Notes: generated by a model from the sequence alone, not told the origin. A stretch of 13,175 nucleotides of DNA from Actinomycetes bacterium (GCA_023389455.1 JAEWEJ010000060.1:1-13175); one strand, 5' to 3'; positions 1 through 6,853 are shown, counted from the stretch's first letter. Numbers and translations are program-made.

Positions 1-456
1 GAGCGAGCCCCCGCCTCCGAGCACGCGCACGCCCACCCGCCGGCCCCGCCGTGAGACCTCGACGCGGACGTCCGCACCGCCGCGCGCCCGCCCTCGCGCC
101 ACCGCCGCGGCGGTACCGCCCACCTCGAGGTGCAGGTGGGCGCCGTCGGGCAGCGCCAGGACGCGGCCCGTCGCCGGTCCGCGCAGCACGGCCACGTGCA
201 TCCCTGCCGACACGGCCGCCTCGACGTCGTCGGGCCCCGCCGGTCCCAGGTGCGCACCGGGCAGCAACGGGGGCGCACCGGCCGGGTGGTGCTCGTCGAG
301 CACCCGTCCGCGGACCTCCAGCGCCGCACCCACCGCCGCCCAGCGTGCGTCGCCCGTGAGCAGCGCGAGCCGTCGTCGCAGGTCGCCCGCGCGTACTCCG
401 GCCTCGACGTCGACGTCGAGCTCGCCGCCGGTGGGCGCGGGGATCGTGAACCGCAT
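1..456 (-). CDS. N-terminal part of FHA/FtsK-SpoIIIE-like protein (partial, runs off left edge)
   Basis: An open frame of 152 codons runs from ATG at 456 to base 1 without a stop, so the gene is cut by the window edge. Seen: residues 1-70 read as a small beta-rich domain (starts MRFTIPAPTGGELDVDVEAG). Residues 86-105 (MHVAVLRGPATGRVLALPDG) look like the first strands of an FHA domain, and residues 131-146 (VEVSRRGRRVGVRV) like its later strands. Known: in Actinobacteria this order, a ubiquitin-like or beta domain then a degenerate FHA domain, often opens large FtsK/SpoIIIE ATPases of the EccC/EssC type in type VII secretion. Inference: this is the N-terminus of such a protein. No ATPase motif lies in the window, so a plain FHA-domain protein is also possible. 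The start is supported by CAGGCT exactly 6 nt before the ATG, a leaderless layout repeated elsewhere here. It is codirectional with the membrane gene upstream (114-nt gap). Confidence 0.5.
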   Translation of the reverse strand, partial: MRFTIPAPTGGELDVDVEAGVRAGDLRRRLALLTGDARWAAVGAALEVRGRVLDEHHPAGAPPLLPGAHLGPAGPDDVEAAVSAGMHVAVLRGPATGRVLALPDGAHLHLEVGGTAAAVARGRARGGADVRVEVSRRGRRVGVRVLGGGGSL

Positions 457-462
457 CCGGGC

Positions 463-468
463 AGCCTG
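463..468 (-). promoter_or_regulatory. Weak candidate -10 box (CAGGCT) for leaderless transcription of the 456 gene
   Basis: CAGGCT reads on the minus strand and is followed by 6 nt (GCCCGG) and then the ATG at 456. It differs from the TAGGCT boxes before manA and purK by one base, at the important first T. The spacing would put the first transcribed base at the A of ATG. No purine-rich ribosome site is visible. No clear -35. Confidence 0.3.
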
Positions 469-570
469 GACCGGTCGTCAGCTCCCGCGGTCACGCCGGG
501 CCCGGGCCGGGGGTGGGCTGCCCGCCTCCCGCGGCTGTGGGCGGCTCGGCCACCAGCCCCGGCGAGCGCG

Positions 571-954
571 CTAGCCGCGGCTCAGCAGGGTGTGCAGCCC
601 GTTCACCAGGGCGACCGTCGCGGAGGCGCCGTAGGCCGTCGCCCCGAGGAAGTAGCCCGTCGACTTCCACGCCGAGCTGGAGCGGTGCTCGCCCACGCCA
701 CGGCACACCAGCCCCCCGGCGCCCAGCAGGACGACGAAGACGACACCGGCGGCGATGCGCAGGTCGTGCTCGCGGACGAGTGTGATGAGGACCGGCACCG
801 CGACGACCAGGAAGGCCAGGGCCGCCGCGAGGATGACGAGAGCCCGGGTGCGGTTCGCCCCCTCCCACAGCTCGCGGCTGTCGAGCAGCGCCTCGTCGAA
901 GAGCCTCGCGATCCAGTGCTGCCGGCGAGGTGCGTCGTGGTCCGGGGCCGTCAC
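571..954 (-). CDS. Small unrecognised three-helix membrane protein (127 aa)
   Basis: I do not recognise the family. Seen: a charged N-terminus (residues 1-37, with the amphipathic stretch WIARLFDEALLDSRELWEG), then three hydrophobic segments at about 38-60 (ALVILAAALAFLVVAVPVLITLV), 65-85 and 99-124. A short basic/polar loop (EHRSSSAWK) lies between the last two. There is no signal peptide, catalytic motif or cysteine pair. The GTG at 954 is chosen because a TAGCGT -10 box ends 7 nt upstream, fitting leaderless translation; an in-frame GTG at 963 is the alternative. The frame stays open further upstream to 1296, but that would run through the two strong hairpins at 1073-1135 and is unlikely to be coding. 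The TAG stop is at 571. It lies 114 nt upstream of the FHA/FtsK-like gene on the same strand, so joint expression or function is possible but unproven. It does not look like GtrA. Confidence 0.7.
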   Translation of the reverse strand: MTAPDHDAPRRQHWIARLFDEALLDSRELWEGANRTRALVILAAALAFLVVAVPVLITLVREHDLRIAAGVVFVVLLGAGGLVCRGVGEHRSSSAWKSTGYFLGATAYGASATVALVNGLHTLLSRG

Positions 955-961
955 GTCATCC

Positions 962-967
962 ACGCTA
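962..967 (-). promoter_or_regulatory. -10 box TAGCGT, leaderless promoter of the small membrane protein
   Basis: TAGCGT on the minus strand is followed by 7 nt (GGATGAC) and then GTG at 954. This is the TAnnnT pattern of actinobacterial housekeeping promoters, with the transcription start at or one base before the start codon. No ribosome site precedes the GTG. A -35 hexamer is not recognisable. Confidence 0.45.
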
Positions 968-1072
968 GCCGCCGGTGCCCGCTCCCGCCGGGCGGAGGCC
1001 GCGCTCCCCGACGCGGGAAGCACGACGTGTGCCACGCCTGGTGGAGGTCGCGCGCCGCGGCCCGGGACGCGC

Positions 1073-1105
1073 GGAGGGCACGGCGCCCCCGACGCCGTGC
1101 CCTCC
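1073..1105. terminator. Strong hairpin, 13-bp perfect stem (second of a tandem pair after the permease)
   Basis: The arm at 1073-1085 (GGAGGGCACGGCG) pairs perfectly with 1093-1105 around a 7-nt loop. It has no T-tract on either side, as is common for hairpins downstream of genes in high-GC Actinobacteria. It lies after the ABC permease stop (1179, minus strand) and before the leaderless promoter of the next gene. This position fits an intrinsic terminator or an mRNA 3'-end stabiliser. Confidence 0.6.
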
Positions 1106-1106
1106 G

Positions 1107-1135
1107 GCGGCACCGGACCCTCCGTCCGGTGCCGC
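1107..1135. terminator. Strong hairpin, 12-bp perfect stem (first of a tandem pair after the permease)
   Basis: The arm at 1107-1118 (GCGGCACCGGAC) pairs perfectly with 1124-1135 around a 5-nt loop (CCTCC). On the minus strand it is the first structure met, 44 nt after the permease stop, and it is separated from the next hairpin by one base. No T-tract. It probably ends or protects the ABC operon transcript. Confidence 0.6.
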
Positions 1136-1178
1136 ACCCCCGACCCGCACCACGCCCTCCACGGGTGCAGGTGCGTGG

Positions 1179-3689
1179 TCAGTCCACGCCGAGCGCCGCG
1201 ACAGGAGGCGTCCGGGCCGCGGCACGCGCCGGCAGCGCCGACGCGAGCAGCCCGGCCACGACGGCCACGACGAGCACCACGCCGATGTGCGCCCACGGCA
1301 CCGACAGCTGCACGTCACCGATGGTGCCGAGCACCGTCGCCGCGCCCGCCCAGCCGTACAGGAGGCCGAGCACGGTCCCGATGAGTGCGCCGACACCCGC
1401 GATGAGCATGCCCTCGGTGGCGAGCATCCACCGCAGGCCGCGGCGGGACAGGCCCACGGCGCGCAGCGTGGCGGACTCGCGACGACGCTCGATGACCGAC
1501 AGCGACAGCGTGTTCGTCACCCCGATGAGCGCGATGACCACCGCGACGCCCAGCAGGCCGATGACGATCGCGAGCATGACCTCGATGACACGGTCGTTGC
1601 CCTGCCGCTGCGCGGCCGCGCTCGACACCTGGACCGAGTCGTCCGCCACCACGTCCGCCACGTCGCGCAGGACGGTCGTGGCGTCCGCCCCGTCCGTCAG
1701 GCGGACCAGCACGGCGGACGTCGCGTCGGGCAGGCCGACGGCGTCGGCCGCCTGCGGCGTCAGCAGCGCGGTGCCGCGCACCCTGCGCGGCAGGACGTCG
1801 ACCTCCGCGGTGTCGTCGGCGGTCATGGACATGCGGGTGACGTCGCCCATCCAGCCGTCGGGCACCACGCTGCGGCCGTCGGTGATCGCCTCGGCCGCCA
1901 CGGCGTCGCGCAGCACGGTGACGTCCGTGACCTCGAGACCGGTGACGGCACGGCCGTCGTCGGACTCCACCATCCCGTGGCGCGCCGCCACCGCGGTCTG
2001 CACGCCCTCGACCGCGGCGACGCCGCTCAGCGTGGCGGGGTCCAACGCGCTGTCGCTCGTGACGAGCAGGTCGACGGGCCCCATCTCGTCCATCTCCCGC
2101 GCGAGCGACGTCTGCGCGGAACCGGCCCCGGTGCTCATCATCACCACGAGGGTCACGCCGATGACCAGCGCGCTGCTGGTGGCCGACGTGCGGCGGGGGT
2201 TGCGGACCGTGTTGGCGGCCGCGAGCCGTGCGCTCGTGCTGGTCGCCGCCACCGGGCGGCCGACGGCCGACACGACCCGGGGGATCCACAGCGGCGCACC
2301 GACGAGCAGACCGACGAAGGACACCGCCCCACCCAGCACGCCGACCGCGAGCGGCAGCATCGCGTCCACGCTGACACCGCCACGGGCCAGCAGGACACCA
2401 CCGGCGAGCGCTGCGCCGCCGCCGACCACCAGCAGCACGGAGAACGCGAGCCGCACCCGTCCGGGCCGGGCGCTCAGCGTCGGTGCGTCGGCGGGCCGCA
2501 GGGCGGCCACGGCGGACACCCGGGTCGCCGCCCGCGCCGGGACGAGCGCGGCACCCACGGTGACCGCCAGCGCGGCGAGCACGGGGATCAGGAGGTTGCC
2601 GAGCGTGGGCTGCACGGTCGTCGGGAGGGGCACGGCGGTCTGCGTACGCGACAGCACGCTGACCGCGCCCTGGGCGAGCAGCAGCCCGACGACGACACCG
2701 GCGGCACCGGAGACGAGCCCGAGGACCGCCGCCTCCAGCAGGACCGACGCGCGCAGCTGGCCGCGGCGGGCGCCGACGCACCGCAGCAGCGCGAGCATCC
2801 GCGTGCGCTGCGCGACGATGACCTGGAACGTGTTGGCGATCACCAGCGCGGCGACGAGCAGGGCGATCGCGGCGAAGCCCAGTGCCAGCATGAGGATGAC
2901 GTTGCCGCCGCCGAACTCCGCGACGGCCCGCGCCGCGGCCTCGTCGCGGGTCAGCACCTCGGTCCCGTCCAGCTCCTGGGTGAGCGACGCCAGCACCGGG
3001 GCGACGTCACCGTCCGTGGCGACCAGGATCCGCACGTACCCGACGTCGTCCAGGCCGTTCGCGCCGCTCCAGGTCAGCACCGAGTCCAGCGTGGCCAGCC
3101 CGGCCCCGCCGTACTGCGCCCACGCGCCGCGCGGGTCCTCGACGAGCCCGACGACGCGGGCGTTCCCGCGCATCTCGACCGGCTCGTACGACTCGTTGCC
3201 GTCCGCGTCCCTCACGGGCTCGTCCGGCCACACGTTCCACGTCGTCTCCAGCGTGTCGCCGACACCGACACCGAGCCGCTCGGCCGTCGCCGTCGGCAGC
3301 GCCACCTCGTCCGCTGCCGTCGGCACGCGCCCCTCCACGGTCTCGAGCGACTCGAGCGCCGGCGAGGCGGGCTGCGGCACGACCGTCTGCGACGTGCTGC
3401 GGCGCCCGCTGGTGAGCTTCGCCCACCCGATCAGCAGCGGCTCCGCGGCCGTGACGCCGGGCGTGCTCCGGGTCCGCTCGAGCACGTCCGACAGGGGGGC
3501 GTCGGTCGGCATGACGACCAGGTCGGCGTCGCCGTACGACGCGGTGACGGCGTCGTAGCCGCCACGGGTGATGACGTCGCCCGCGGTGAGCGCGGCCGTG
3601 ACGAAGGCCGATCCGAGGAGGATCGCGAGGCCGGCGGCGACGAGCCGTCCGACGCTGCTGCGCATCTGCGCGAGGGTGAGCCGCAGCAT
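1179..3689 (-). CDS. MacB/LolCE-type ABC transporter permease with two FtsX domains
   Basis: An 836-residue inner-membrane protein, the membrane partner of the ATPase encoded just upstream. Seen: a first membrane helix at about 16-37, a large extracytoplasmic region (about 40-260) and three helices of the first FtsX domain (about 263-295, 317-345 and 366-388, the first followed by the loop QRTRMLALLRCVGARRGQL). A central hydrophobic pair follows (about 412-436 and 443-470). Then come another membrane helix at 504-521, a second outer domain (about 525-700) and the second FtsX domain (about 701-732, with ERRRESATLRAVGLSRRGL, then 758-785 and 801-822). Two ten-helix-style halves are typical of bacterial MacB-like export or lipoprotein-handling permeases. 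In Gram-positives these often move peptides or antibiotics, or act mechanically. The ATG at 3689 overlaps the ATPase TGA by one base (TGATG), implying translational coupling. The substrate is not readable from sequence. Confidence 0.93.
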   Translation of the reverse strand: MLRLTLAQMRSSVGRLVAAGLAILLGSAFVTAALTAGDVITRGGYDAVTASYGDADLVVMPTDAPLSDVLERTRSTPGVTAAEPLLIGWAKLTSGRRSTSQTVVPQPASPALESLETVEGRVPTAADEVALPTATAERLGVGVGDTLETTWNVWPDEPVRDADGNESYEPVEMRGNARVVGLVEDPRGAWAQYGGAGLATLDSVLTWSGANGLDDVGYVRILVATDGDVAPVLASLTQELDGTEVLTRDEAAARAVAEFGGGNVILMLALGFAAIALLVAALVIANTFQVIVAQRTRMLALLRCVGARRGQLRASVLLEAAVLGLVSGAAGVVVGLLLAQGAVSVLSRTQTAVPLPTTVQPTLGNLLIPVLAALAVTVGAALVPARAATRVSAVAALRPADAPTLSARPGRVRLAFSVLLVVGGGAALAGGVLLARGGVSVDAMLPLAVGVLGGAVSFVGLLVGAPLWIPRVVSAVGRPVAATSTSARLAAANTVRNPRRTSATSSALVIGVTLVVMMSTGAGSAQTSLAREMDEMGPVDLLVTSDSALDPATLSGVAAVEGVQTAVAARHGMVESDDGRAVTGLEVTDVTVLRDAVAAEAITDGRSVVPDGWMGDVTRMSMTADDTAEVDVLPRRVRGTALLTPQAADAVGLPDATSAVLVRLTDGADATTVLRDVADVVADDSVQVSSAAAQRQGNDRVIEVMLAIVIGLLGVAVVIALIGVTNTLSLSVIERRRESATLRAVGLSRRGLRWMLATEGMLIAGVGALIGTVLGLLYGWAGAATVLGTIGDVQLSVPWAHIGVVLVVAVVAGLLASALPARAAARTPPVAALGVD

Positions 3690-4531
3690 CAGCGCAGCCC
3701 TCCCGTGGGGGCCTGGACGACGGGCACGGCGCCGGTCGGCGTGCCGGCGGGAGCCTCCAGGACCCGCAGGCCCTCGAGGCCCGCGAGCACCGACTCCGGC
3801 GTCGGGTCCGCGATGTCCCCGGCGATCCGGCCGTCCGCCAGGAGGACGACGCGGTCCGCGTACGCGGCCGCCGTGGGGTCGTGCGTGACCATGATGATCG
3901 TGCGGCCGAGCTCCCGCACCGAACGGCGCAGGAAGCTCAGCACCTCGGCACCGGCGCGCGAGTCGAGGTTGCCGGTGGGCTCGTCGGCGAAGACGACCTC
4001 CGGCTGGGCGATCAGCGCGCGGGCGATCGCCACACGCTGCTGCTGACCGCCGGACAGCTCGCTCGGGCGGTGCGTCAGGCGGGCCTGGAGCCCCAGGGTG
4101 GTCACGAGCAGGTCGAGCCACTCCCGGTCGGGCGCGCGACCCGCGAGGTCGAGCGGGAGCAGGATGTTCTGCTCGGCCGTCAGCATCGGCAGCAGGTTGA
4201 ACGACTGGAAGACGAACCCGACGCGGTCGCGGCGCAGCCGGGTCAGCGCGTCGTCGTCGAGCGACGTGATCTCGGTCGTCCCCAGGTGCGCGGTGCCCGA
4301 CGTCGCGTCGTCGAGCCCCGCCAGCAGGTGCATCAGCGTCGACTTGCCGGAGCCGGACGGGCCCATGATCGCGGTGAAGGCGCCGGCCGCGAAGTCCACG
4401 TCGACCCCGTCGAGGGCGCGGACCTCGGCTGCGCCGGTCCCGTACACCTTCGTCAGCGCACGGGCGCTGGAGGCGCGCGCGGCGGGCGCGGACCCGGCCG
4501 GGTCGTGGGGGCGGTTGGCGGTGGTGTGCAC
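3689..4531 (-). CDS. MacB/LolD-family ABC transporter ATP-binding protein
   Basis: A 280-residue cytoplasmic ATPase that would power the adjoining FtsX-type permease. Seen: Walker A GPSGSGKST (57-65), Q-loop FVFQS (Q109), the MacB-type segment SFNLLPMLTAEQNILLPL (110-127), signature LSGGQQQR (159-166), Walker B VVFADEP (179-185, catalytic E184), D-loop NLDS and H-loop VTHDP (H217). The set is complete, so it should be active. Residues 1-20 and about 240-280 are Ala/Pro-rich extensions outside the ATPase fold. The GTG at 4531 is chosen because AGGAG sits 7 nt upstream; the frame stays open further upstream without a better start. It ends in a one-base stop/start overlap with the permease gene. 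The gap of 141 nt from the upstream response regulator gene holds inverted repeats and a weak GAGGCT -10 candidate (4566-4561), so the transporter may have its own promoter controlled by that regulator. Confidence 0.95.
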   Translation of the reverse strand: MHTTANRPHDPAGSAPAARASSARALTKVYGTGAAEVRALDGVDVDFAAGAFTAIMGPSGSGKSTLMHLLAGLDDATSGTAHLGTTEITSLDDDALTRLRRDRVGFVFQSFNLLPMLTAEQNILLPLDLAGRAPDREWLDLLVTTLGLQARLTHRPSELSGGQQQRVAIARALIAQPEVVFADEPTGNLDSRAGAEVLSFLRRSVRELGRTIIMVTHDPTAAAYADRVVLLADGRIAGDIADPTPESVLAGLEGLRVLEAPAGTPTGAVPVVQAPTGGLR

Positions 4532-4569
4532 GGTGGAGCTCCTGTCTCGGGGTTGGCACCAGCCTCGCC

Positions 4570-4594
4570 CGGGACGGCGGTCGGCCGCGTCCCG
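4570..4594. promoter_or_regulatory. Inverted repeat between response regulator and ABC genes (operator or attenuator candidate)
   Basis: CGGGACG at 4570-4576 is matched by CGTCCCG at 4588-4594. The inner GCGG/CCGC (4577-4580 and 4585-4588) can extend the stem with one bulged G. It sits immediately upstream of the weak -10 candidate GAGGCT (4566-4561) that would serve the ABC ATPase. NarL-family regulators bind inverted repeats, so an operator is plausible; an RNA hairpin ending the regulator transcript is the alternative. Confidence 0.35.
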
Positions 4595-4658
4595 CCCCGG
4601 GTGGGCTCTGCCGCGCCGGACGTCATCCTCAGGCCGCACACCGCTGCGCCTCCCGGAC

Positions 4659-4672
4659 GACCGGCGGCGGTC
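4659..4672. terminator. Short hairpin directly after the NarL-type regulator stop codon
   Basis: GACCG (4659-4663) and CGGTC (4668-4672) flank a 4-nt loop, touching the regulator stop at 4673-4675. The stem is only 5 bp with no T-tract. At most it is a weak terminator or pause site, so read-through from the regulator into the ABC genes remains likely. Confidence 0.25.
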
Positions 4673-5407
4673 TCAGGAGCCCGGGCGCACCAGCCCGGCC
4701 TCGTACGCCACGACCACGGCCTGCACGCGGTCGCGCGCGCCGAGCTTCGACAGGATGCGGCCCACGTGCGTCTTCACGGTGGCCTCGGCGACGAACAGGT
4801 CCTGCCCGATCTCCGTGTTCGAGCGCCCGCGCGCCATGAGGACCAGGACCTCGCGCTCCCGCTCGGTGAGCTGGGCCACGGCCTGGTGCGCCGTGCCGTC
4901 GCCGTCGGCCGGCGTCTCGTCCGGCAGCGCGGTCACGAGGTGCTCGAGCAGGCGACGGGTGCTCGACGGCGCGATGACGGCGTCCCCGCGGTGCACGGTG
5001 CGGATGGCCCCGAGCATCTCCTCGGGCGGGGCGTCCTTGAGCAGGAACCCGCTGGCGCCGGCGCGGATCGCGGCCAGCACGTACTCGTCGAGGTCGAACG
5101 TGGTCAGGACGATGACGCGCGGGGCGGGTGCGTCGTCGGTGGCCCGGGACACGATCCGCTCGGTCGCCTCCAGGCCGTCCATCGTCGGCATGCGCACGTC
5201 CATGAGGACGACGTCCACGGGACCCGTCGCGGTGCGTGCGGCGGGGTCGAGCGCACGGACGGCCTGTGCGCCGTCGCCGGCCTCCAGCACGACCTCGAGG
5301 TCCGGCTGGGAGTCGATGACCATGCGGAAGCCGGCGCGGACGAGCTGCTGGTCGTCGACGAGGGCCACCCGCACGACGGGGTGCTCGGCCTCGGTGGGCG
5401 TGGTCAC
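4673..5407 (-). CDS. NarL/LuxR-type two-component response regulator
   Basis: A 244-residue DNA-binding regulator. Seen: a receiver domain at about 13-130 with acidic pair DD (18-19), phospho-acceptor D70 in VVLMDVRMPTMDG, T102 (IVLTTFD) and K124 (FLLKDA). A 45-residue linker is followed by a LuxR-type helix-turn-helix at about 178-238 (LTEREREVLVLMARGRSNTEI, VKTHVGRILSKL). All phosphorylation residues are present. Start: GTG at 5407, which overlaps the kinase stop as GTGA (4 nt), with GGAGG about 9 nt upstream; GTGs a few codons downstream are weaker alternatives. The four-base overlap with the DesK-type kinase shows they are a cognate pair. The MacB-type transporter genes directly downstream are the likely target, by position. 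The usual partner of such a pair is a peptide- or envelope-stress-responsive exporter; the actual signal is unknown. Confidence 0.95.
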   Translation of the reverse strand: MTTPTEAEHPVVRVALVDDQQLVRAGFRMVIDSQPDLEVVLEAGDGAQAVRALDPAARTATGPVDVVLMDVRMPTMDGLEATERIVSRATDDAPAPRVIVLTTFDLDEYVLAAIRAGASGFLLKDAPPEEMLGAIRTVHRGDAVIAPSSTRRLLEHLVTALPDETPADGDGTAHQAVAQLTEREREVLVLMARGRSNTEIGQDLFVAEATVKTHVGRILSKLGARDRVQAVVVAYEAGLVRPGS

Positions 5408-6750
5408 GGGCGTGGTCCTCCGGCGGTGTCGAGGGTCGGGGCGCTGGTGCCGGCCGGGGACTCCTGGTCGGCGTCGGGTCGGGAACCGGGCGTCGGGAGG
5501 GACGCGCGGACACGGAAGCCGCCACCCGGGCGGGGCCCGGCGGTGACGGTGCCGCCGAACATGGTGGCGCGCTCGCGCATGCCCAGCAGGCCGTGCCCGA
5601 GCCCGTCGGAGTCGGCCGATGCGCCGCGGCCGTCGTCGCTGACCTCGAGGGCGACGGCTGCGGGCTGCCAGTGCAGCATCACGGTGACGCCCGGGTCGGG
5701 GCCGGCGTGCTTGAGCACGTTCGTGAGCGACTCCTGGGCGATCCGGTACAACGTCAGCCCGGCGCCCGGGGGCAGGTGGCGCGGGATGCCCAGCCGCACG
5801 TACGAGACGCGCATCCCGCTGGCGCGCATCTGCGCGACCAGGCCCTCGATGTCGTCGACGGCGGGCTGGGGTGACGTGGTCGCGGTCGTCGTCGACGCGT
5901 GCGGGGACCCGGCGCCGTCGGCCGTCGCACCGCGGGGCGCCAGGGTGCCCGGCGTGCCGCTGCCGGTCGCGGCGCTGCCGGGGGACTCGCGCAGGACGCC
6001 CAGCAGGCGCCGCATGTCCGTGAGCGCCGCCCGGCCCGTCTCGGCGATGGTCCCGAGCGCGCGTGCGGCGGCGTCGGGGTCGTGCGCCGCGGCGTAGCGC
6101 CCGCCGTCGGCCTGCGCGATGACGACCGACAGGCTGTGCGCGACGATGTCGTGCATCTCGCGGGCGATCCGCGACCGCTCCGCGGCGGTGGAGATGATGG
6201 CCTGCTGGTCGCGCTCGACCTCCAGCCGCTGGGCGCGGTCGACCAGTGACTCGAGGTGCTCGCGGCGGCTGCGGCGCACGAGGCCGAACGCCCAGGCGAC
6301 CAGGAAGATGCTGGCGATCAGCACGGTGAGCAGGACGGTGGCGGCGCGGTCGTACCCGGCGATGCCGGCGCCGACGAGGACGGAGCCGACCATCGCCCCG
6401 GCGATCGCCGTCCGGTGCGCCCACCGCGGGCCGTGCAGCGCGACGGAGTAGAGCGCGAACGGCACCACGACGTCGACGGGCAGGGCGGGGTAGCCGGCGA
6501 CGACGTGCAGCAGGGCGCACGTGTACACGGCCGCGACGGACTCGGCCGGCCGGGTGCGGCGCCACGCGAGCGGCACGACGACACCCAGCGCGCACAGCGA
6601 CGCGAGCACGACGCCCCGCCCGGACGCCTCGCTGACGAGCTGCAGGACGGAGACCGGGGCCAGCAGCAGCGCGAGCAGGACGGTGAGGGTCACGTCGACG
6701 CCCTGCCGGTGCCGGTCCTCCCACTGCCACGCACGGTCCCACCACGACAT
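5404..6750 (-). CDS. NarL/DesK-family sensor histidine kinase (HisKA_3)
   Basis: A 448-residue membrane sensor. Seen: four to five hydrophobic helices in about residues 18-155 with only short loops, so the sensor is probably intramembrane rather than a large outer domain. A coiled linker (RREHLESLVDRAQRLEVERDQQ) follows. The HisKA_3 dimerisation motif ERSRIAREMHDIVAHSL carries phospho-accepting H200. The catalytic domain has LTLYRIAQESLTNVLKHA (N-box), DDGRG and GHGLLGMRERATMFGGTV. Between the dimerisation and ATPase domains lies a low-complexity Gly/Ser/Thr/Ala/Pro linker of about 45 residues, longer than usual in this family. The C-terminus is also a disordered tail. The ATG at 6750 is fixed by a TACGCT -10 box ending 6 nt upstream (leaderless). 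It shares a 180-nt control region with the divergent OmpR-type regulator. Its stop overlaps the cognate regulator start by 4 nt. Confidence 0.95.
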   Translation of the reverse strand: MSWWDRAWQWEDRHRQGVDVTLTVLLALLLAPVSVLQLVSEASGRGVVLASLCALGVVVPLAWRRTRPAESVAAVYTCALLHVVAGYPALPVDVVVPFALYSVALHGPRWAHRTAIAGAMVGSVLVGAGIAGYDRAATVLLTVLIASIFLVAWAFGLVRRSRREHLESLVDRAQRLEVERDQQAIISTAAERSRIAREMHDIVAHSLSVVIAQADGGRYAAAHDPDAAARALGTIAETGRAALTDMRRLLGVLRESPGSAATGSGTPGTLAPRGATADGAGSPHASTTTATTSPQPAVDDIEGLVAQMRASGMRVSYVRLGIPRHLPPGAGLTLYRIAQESLTNVLKHAGPDPGVTVMLHWQPAAVALEVSDDGRGASADSDGLGHGLLGMRERATMFGGTVTAGPRPGGGFRVRASLPTPGSRPDADQESPAGTSAPTLDTAGGPRP

Positions 6751-6756
6751 CCCTCG

Positions 6757-6762
6757 AGCGTA
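6757..6762 (-). promoter_or_regulatory. -10 box TACGCT, leaderless promoter of the DesK-type kinase operon
   Basis: TACGCT on the minus strand, then 6 nt (CGAGGG), then ATG at 6750, so transcription should begin at the A of the start codon. No ribosome site is needed. The -35 position (about 6780-6785) has no consensus but overlaps the left arm of the 53-bp inverted repeat, so a regulator bound there would directly affect this promoter. Confidence 0.6.
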
Positions 6763-6782
6763 GGGGCGTCGGCACGGCCGCG

Positions 6783-6835
6783 CGTGCACCCCGGGGCGGA
6801 CGGTGCCGCCCTGCGCATCCGCCCGCGGGTGCACG
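6783..6835. repeat. 53-bp interrupted inverted repeat in the divergent control region
   Basis: The left arm 6783-6800 (starts CGTGCACCC, ends GGGCGGA) matches the reverse complement of 6818-6835 at 16 of 18 positions; only the two central bases (10 and 11) differ. The loop is 17 nt. Each arm contains the palindrome GTGCAC. The element lies between the -10 boxes of two divergent two-component operons and covers the -35 zone of the kinase promoter. Candidate operator for one of the two regulators, or a structured DNA element; it is too far from any coding end to be a terminator. Confidence 0.6.
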
Positions 6836-6853
6836 AGACCGGCTGTCGTGGTC

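Noticed and set aside
571..954. GtrA-family flippase
   Set aside because: Considered because GtrA genes occur near purK in some Actinobacteria, but there are only about three helices, and the usual GtrA motifs and four-helix length are missing.
955..1296. N-terminal extension of the small membrane protein
   Set aside because: The frame is open but would run through two perfect hairpins and into the permease end; the sequence is Arg/Gly/Ala-rich filler and a leaderless promoter sits right before the GTG at 954.
130..3558. A 1142-codon open frame on the plus strand
   Set aside because: It is antisense to the membrane protein and the ABC permease, is Arg/Ser/Thr-rich with no domain, and is an artefact of high GC content. 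The minus-strand genes carry clear FtsX features.
975..4046. A 1023-codon open frame on the plus strand
   Set aside because: Its protein is a repetitive Arg/His/Asp/Gly string antisense to the permease and ATPase and crosses the two hairpins at 1073-1135; no recognisable motif.
3881..6097. A 738-codon open frame on the plus strand
   Set aside because: Antisense to the ATPase, NarL-type regulator and kinase, all of which have complete family motifs on the minus strand.
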